Shown here: positions 62,192 through 64,000 of the stretch, in pieces
How the letters are laid out: each line of letters opens with the position of its first letter
How positions within the stretch are numbered: the stretch's first letter is position 1
NCBI GenBank assembly: GCA_034231615.1
Contig: CM067314.1
Location: 13,085,415-13,149,414, forward strand
Source of the DNA: Meghimatium bilineatum
Taxonomy: Eukaryota; Mollusca; Gastropoda; Stylommatophora; Philomycidae
Direction of reading: 5' to 3'
DNA: 64,000 bases
The notes under the pieces: generated by a model
What the model was told of the DNA's origin: nothing
Database searches by the model: none
Seen by the model: the letters and a program-made list of their open reading frames with translations, nothing else
Translations under genes and position numbers: made by a program

Positions 62192-62890
62192 CTAGCTACT
62201 CTTGCGCTGTTGAGCTGCTGCATTTCTCCGCTTTTCACAAGATGGTGCGCTCTTTTTTACTTTAAAGTGCCATATAGATCTATTTTGTACAAGTTCTTCC
62301 CATGTATCTTGGTCTATTTCAAAGGCTTTCAGTGAGGTCTTTAACGAGTCCTTGTAGCGCTTTCTTTGGCCACCTTGAGATCGTGTACCCTTCTCCAGCT
62401 CACAATAGAGAAGTATCTTTGGCAGGCGATGGTCTGGCATACGCACCAAATGACCTGCCCCGCGAATCTGTGTCTGCATCAGGAAAGTGTCAATGCTGGG
62501 GGTACCATCTCTGTCAAGAACAGTGGTATCTGAAATCGTGTCTTGCCATCTGATGTTCATAATTTTTGTGAGACAAGTTGTGTGAATGTGATTAAGTTTT
62601 CTAACATGCCGTCTATACACAGTCCATGTTTCACAAGCGTATAACAGCATTGGAAGTACCACTGCTTTTTAAACTTTCGGCTTAGTCTGTAGCATAATGC
62701 AATGTCTATGCCAAAAATTTGCGTACAATATGCCGAAAGTGCTGCTTACCTCGGCGATCTTTGTATACACTTCATCAACGATGGCATTTTGTGATCATGG
62801 TATGTCCCTCATGTATGTCTTTGAATCTGAGAACAACCATTGCAATATTAACAACGACTTTGTCGGTCGAAAGAAATTTCATCACAATTA
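62192..62890 (-). pseudogene. RTE-W LINE C-terminus
   Basis: Minus-strand frame from 62662: VVLPMLLYACETWTVYRRHV, LNHIHTTCLTKIMNIRWQDT, QIRGAGHLVRMPDHRLPK, GTRSQGGQRKRYKDSLKTSL, DQDTWEELVQNRSIW. Upstream, after an in-frame stop, TFGILYANFWHRHCIMLQTK PKV can be read to about 62760. Best-preserved RTE-W tail in the window. The C-terminus is basic and ends at 62192; no zinc finger is seen. 5'-truncated, so no catalytic core. Confidence 0.85.
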
Positions 62891-63654
62891 CAGCAGCCAT
62901 TTTGTAACTAGGAGTGCAGCGGCAGAGTGATGTCGCAAATTACTTAAAATTTTGGATATGTACAGATTTCTTAACAGGTTTTACATGTAGGCCCCTCTCC
63001 TAGGAATGGACCTGAACATTTCGTCAAAATCCTGTACTGTAATAGATTAACTATAGTTTCAATTTCTGGTATATAGACAAGGTCCAGGTGTGACTCTTGC
63101 GAATAGAAAATCTACGAGCAGAGTCAAAACAGGCGTCTATAATATGCGATTGTGATTATTACCGTGGTCACAGCAATATTTACGTTGGTCATTTTGTATC
63201 GCCTGCCACGCCGACGAATGAAATGCATGTATATAACCGAAAATATTACGTAAATAGGTTTGCTTTGCTTCAGTTCGCAGATCTTCTATTGTCAAGAATC
63301 AGAATCAATGTATTGTTTTATTGTCATGTTTCTATCTAAGGTGAAAGAAGATACTTCTAAACTAGAAACTAGCTTTTGTGATAAATTTTACTACCATGGG
63401 AAAATGGGCGGAATCAGCTTAAACTCCAGGCTATGATATTTTTATCACTGCGATATCTTGCATCAGTGCCCTTGACCGTTTACCAATCTGATGAAAAATA
63501 AATGAGATGACATTTTGAGTGATTCACTGTTGAATTTTTGTTTTCATGAAAATGCCTGTACTTTTCATTAGGTTGAACCAAATAAGAACCAAAGTAAGAA
63601 AAACGAAAAAAAGAGCATGCGGATACGGTGTAGCCGTACGTAGCTCCAGAAGAA
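62891..63654. other. about 760 bp without recognisable gene
   Basis: Frames of at most 80 codons; no motif or repeat recognised. Confidence 0.5.
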
Positions 63655-63705
63655 AGCCCGCGCGCGCGTGTGTGTGTGCGTGCGTGCGTGCGTGTGTGTG
63701 TGTGC
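63655..63705. repeat. (CG)n(TG)n microsatellite
   Basis: Alternating purine-pyrimidine tract (cgcgcgcgtgtgtgtgtgcg), a potential Z-DNA former. The remaining 295 bp to the window end hold nothing recognised. Confidence 0.95.
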
Positions 63706-64000
63706 TAGCAATTTTTTTTAAATGAACACTACACCAAATAAAAGAAACATATTAATAATGTGATTTGTTTTGTTAATTATTAAATATGTTACAACAAACA
63801 GTATTTTAATTTGTGCTTTCCCCCAGCCCCCCTCCCTCGCCCTCCATACCTTTCACACCCTCCCCCTCCCTCCCCGCTTTTCGTTTGAAAATATCCCATC
63901 AATATGTTTAGATAAATCTGACACAGCTAAAATGCGAGTGCAGGTACCAAACACACATGATGAAGCTAATCCACACTACAGTTGAGCAATGGTCGCTCTC

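Overview
This is a eukaryotic, AT-rich, intergenic-type or intronic window from a repeat-laden animal genome. No intact host gene, rRNA gene, functional tRNA gene, operon or CRISPR array can be supported. The protein-like segments are 3' ends (C-termini) of non-LTR retrotransposons that are 5'-truncated and frameshifted. The mix of RTE-like reverse-transcriptase tails, an I/Jockey-type LINE with RNase H, several tRNA-derived SINEs and very many long-unit minisatellites fits an invertebrate, most plausibly a mollusc (perhaps a gastropod). That placement is recalled from the look of the families, not tested.

Three layers are superimposed. (1) About 35 tandem arrays (units 11-120 bp) cover roughly 15 kb, about a quarter of the window by my tally. 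The largest lie at 1-1720 (51 bp), 4857-6099 (52/58 bp), 10605-11425, 23318-24100 (29 bp), 27600-28395 (46 bp), 33400-34826 (29 bp with a 172-bp higher order) and 50495-51260 (30 bp). (2) LINE remnants. RTE-X, -Y, -Z, -U, -V and -W are my labels for distinguishable C-terminal RT tails. The RNase H LINE occurs at 2891-3597, 13995-14634, 44912-45540 (duplicated at 47045-47674) and 55430-56037. (3) Short non-autonomous elements: F1 (about 280 bp, 16 copies or fragments), F2 (about 160 bp, 6 copies), the longer relative F (two copies), four tRNA-SINE families (A-D) and a foldback element with long inverted arms. Many have target-site duplications visible by eye, so insertion order can be read: SINE-A into RTE-Y, F2 into RTE-Y and into the RNase H LINE, F1 into RTE-X, RTE-Z, the RNase H LINE and a minisatellite.

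Layout: 1-4.9 kb arrays plus the first LINE remnants; 4.9-8.3 kb large arrays and an RTE-U tail; 8.3-9.3 kb foldback element with an RTE-X in its loop; 9.5-19.1 kb F elements, arrays and an inverted LINE copy; 19-26 kb F1 copies, an array with a palindrome in nearly every unit, RTE-Y with nested SINEs; 26.4-30.2 kb coding-like arrays; 30-35 kb RTE-Z, second foldback element and the largest 29-bp array; 35-44.5 kb scattered fragments including a hAT-like piece; 44.5-49 kb a recent tandem segmental duplication; 49-55 kb RTE-W, arrays and an inverted repeat; 55-64 kb degraded LINE pieces, microsatellites and quiet AT-rich DNA.

The most interesting observations are a sequence-resolved unequal crossover (44.5-49 kb), the foldback element family with 13-bp target-site duplications, the 3' tail and core shared by F1, F2, F and the RNase H LINE, a LINE copy whose structure suggests twin priming, and higher-order structure inside the arrays. 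I found no evidence for a novel defence or metabolic system.
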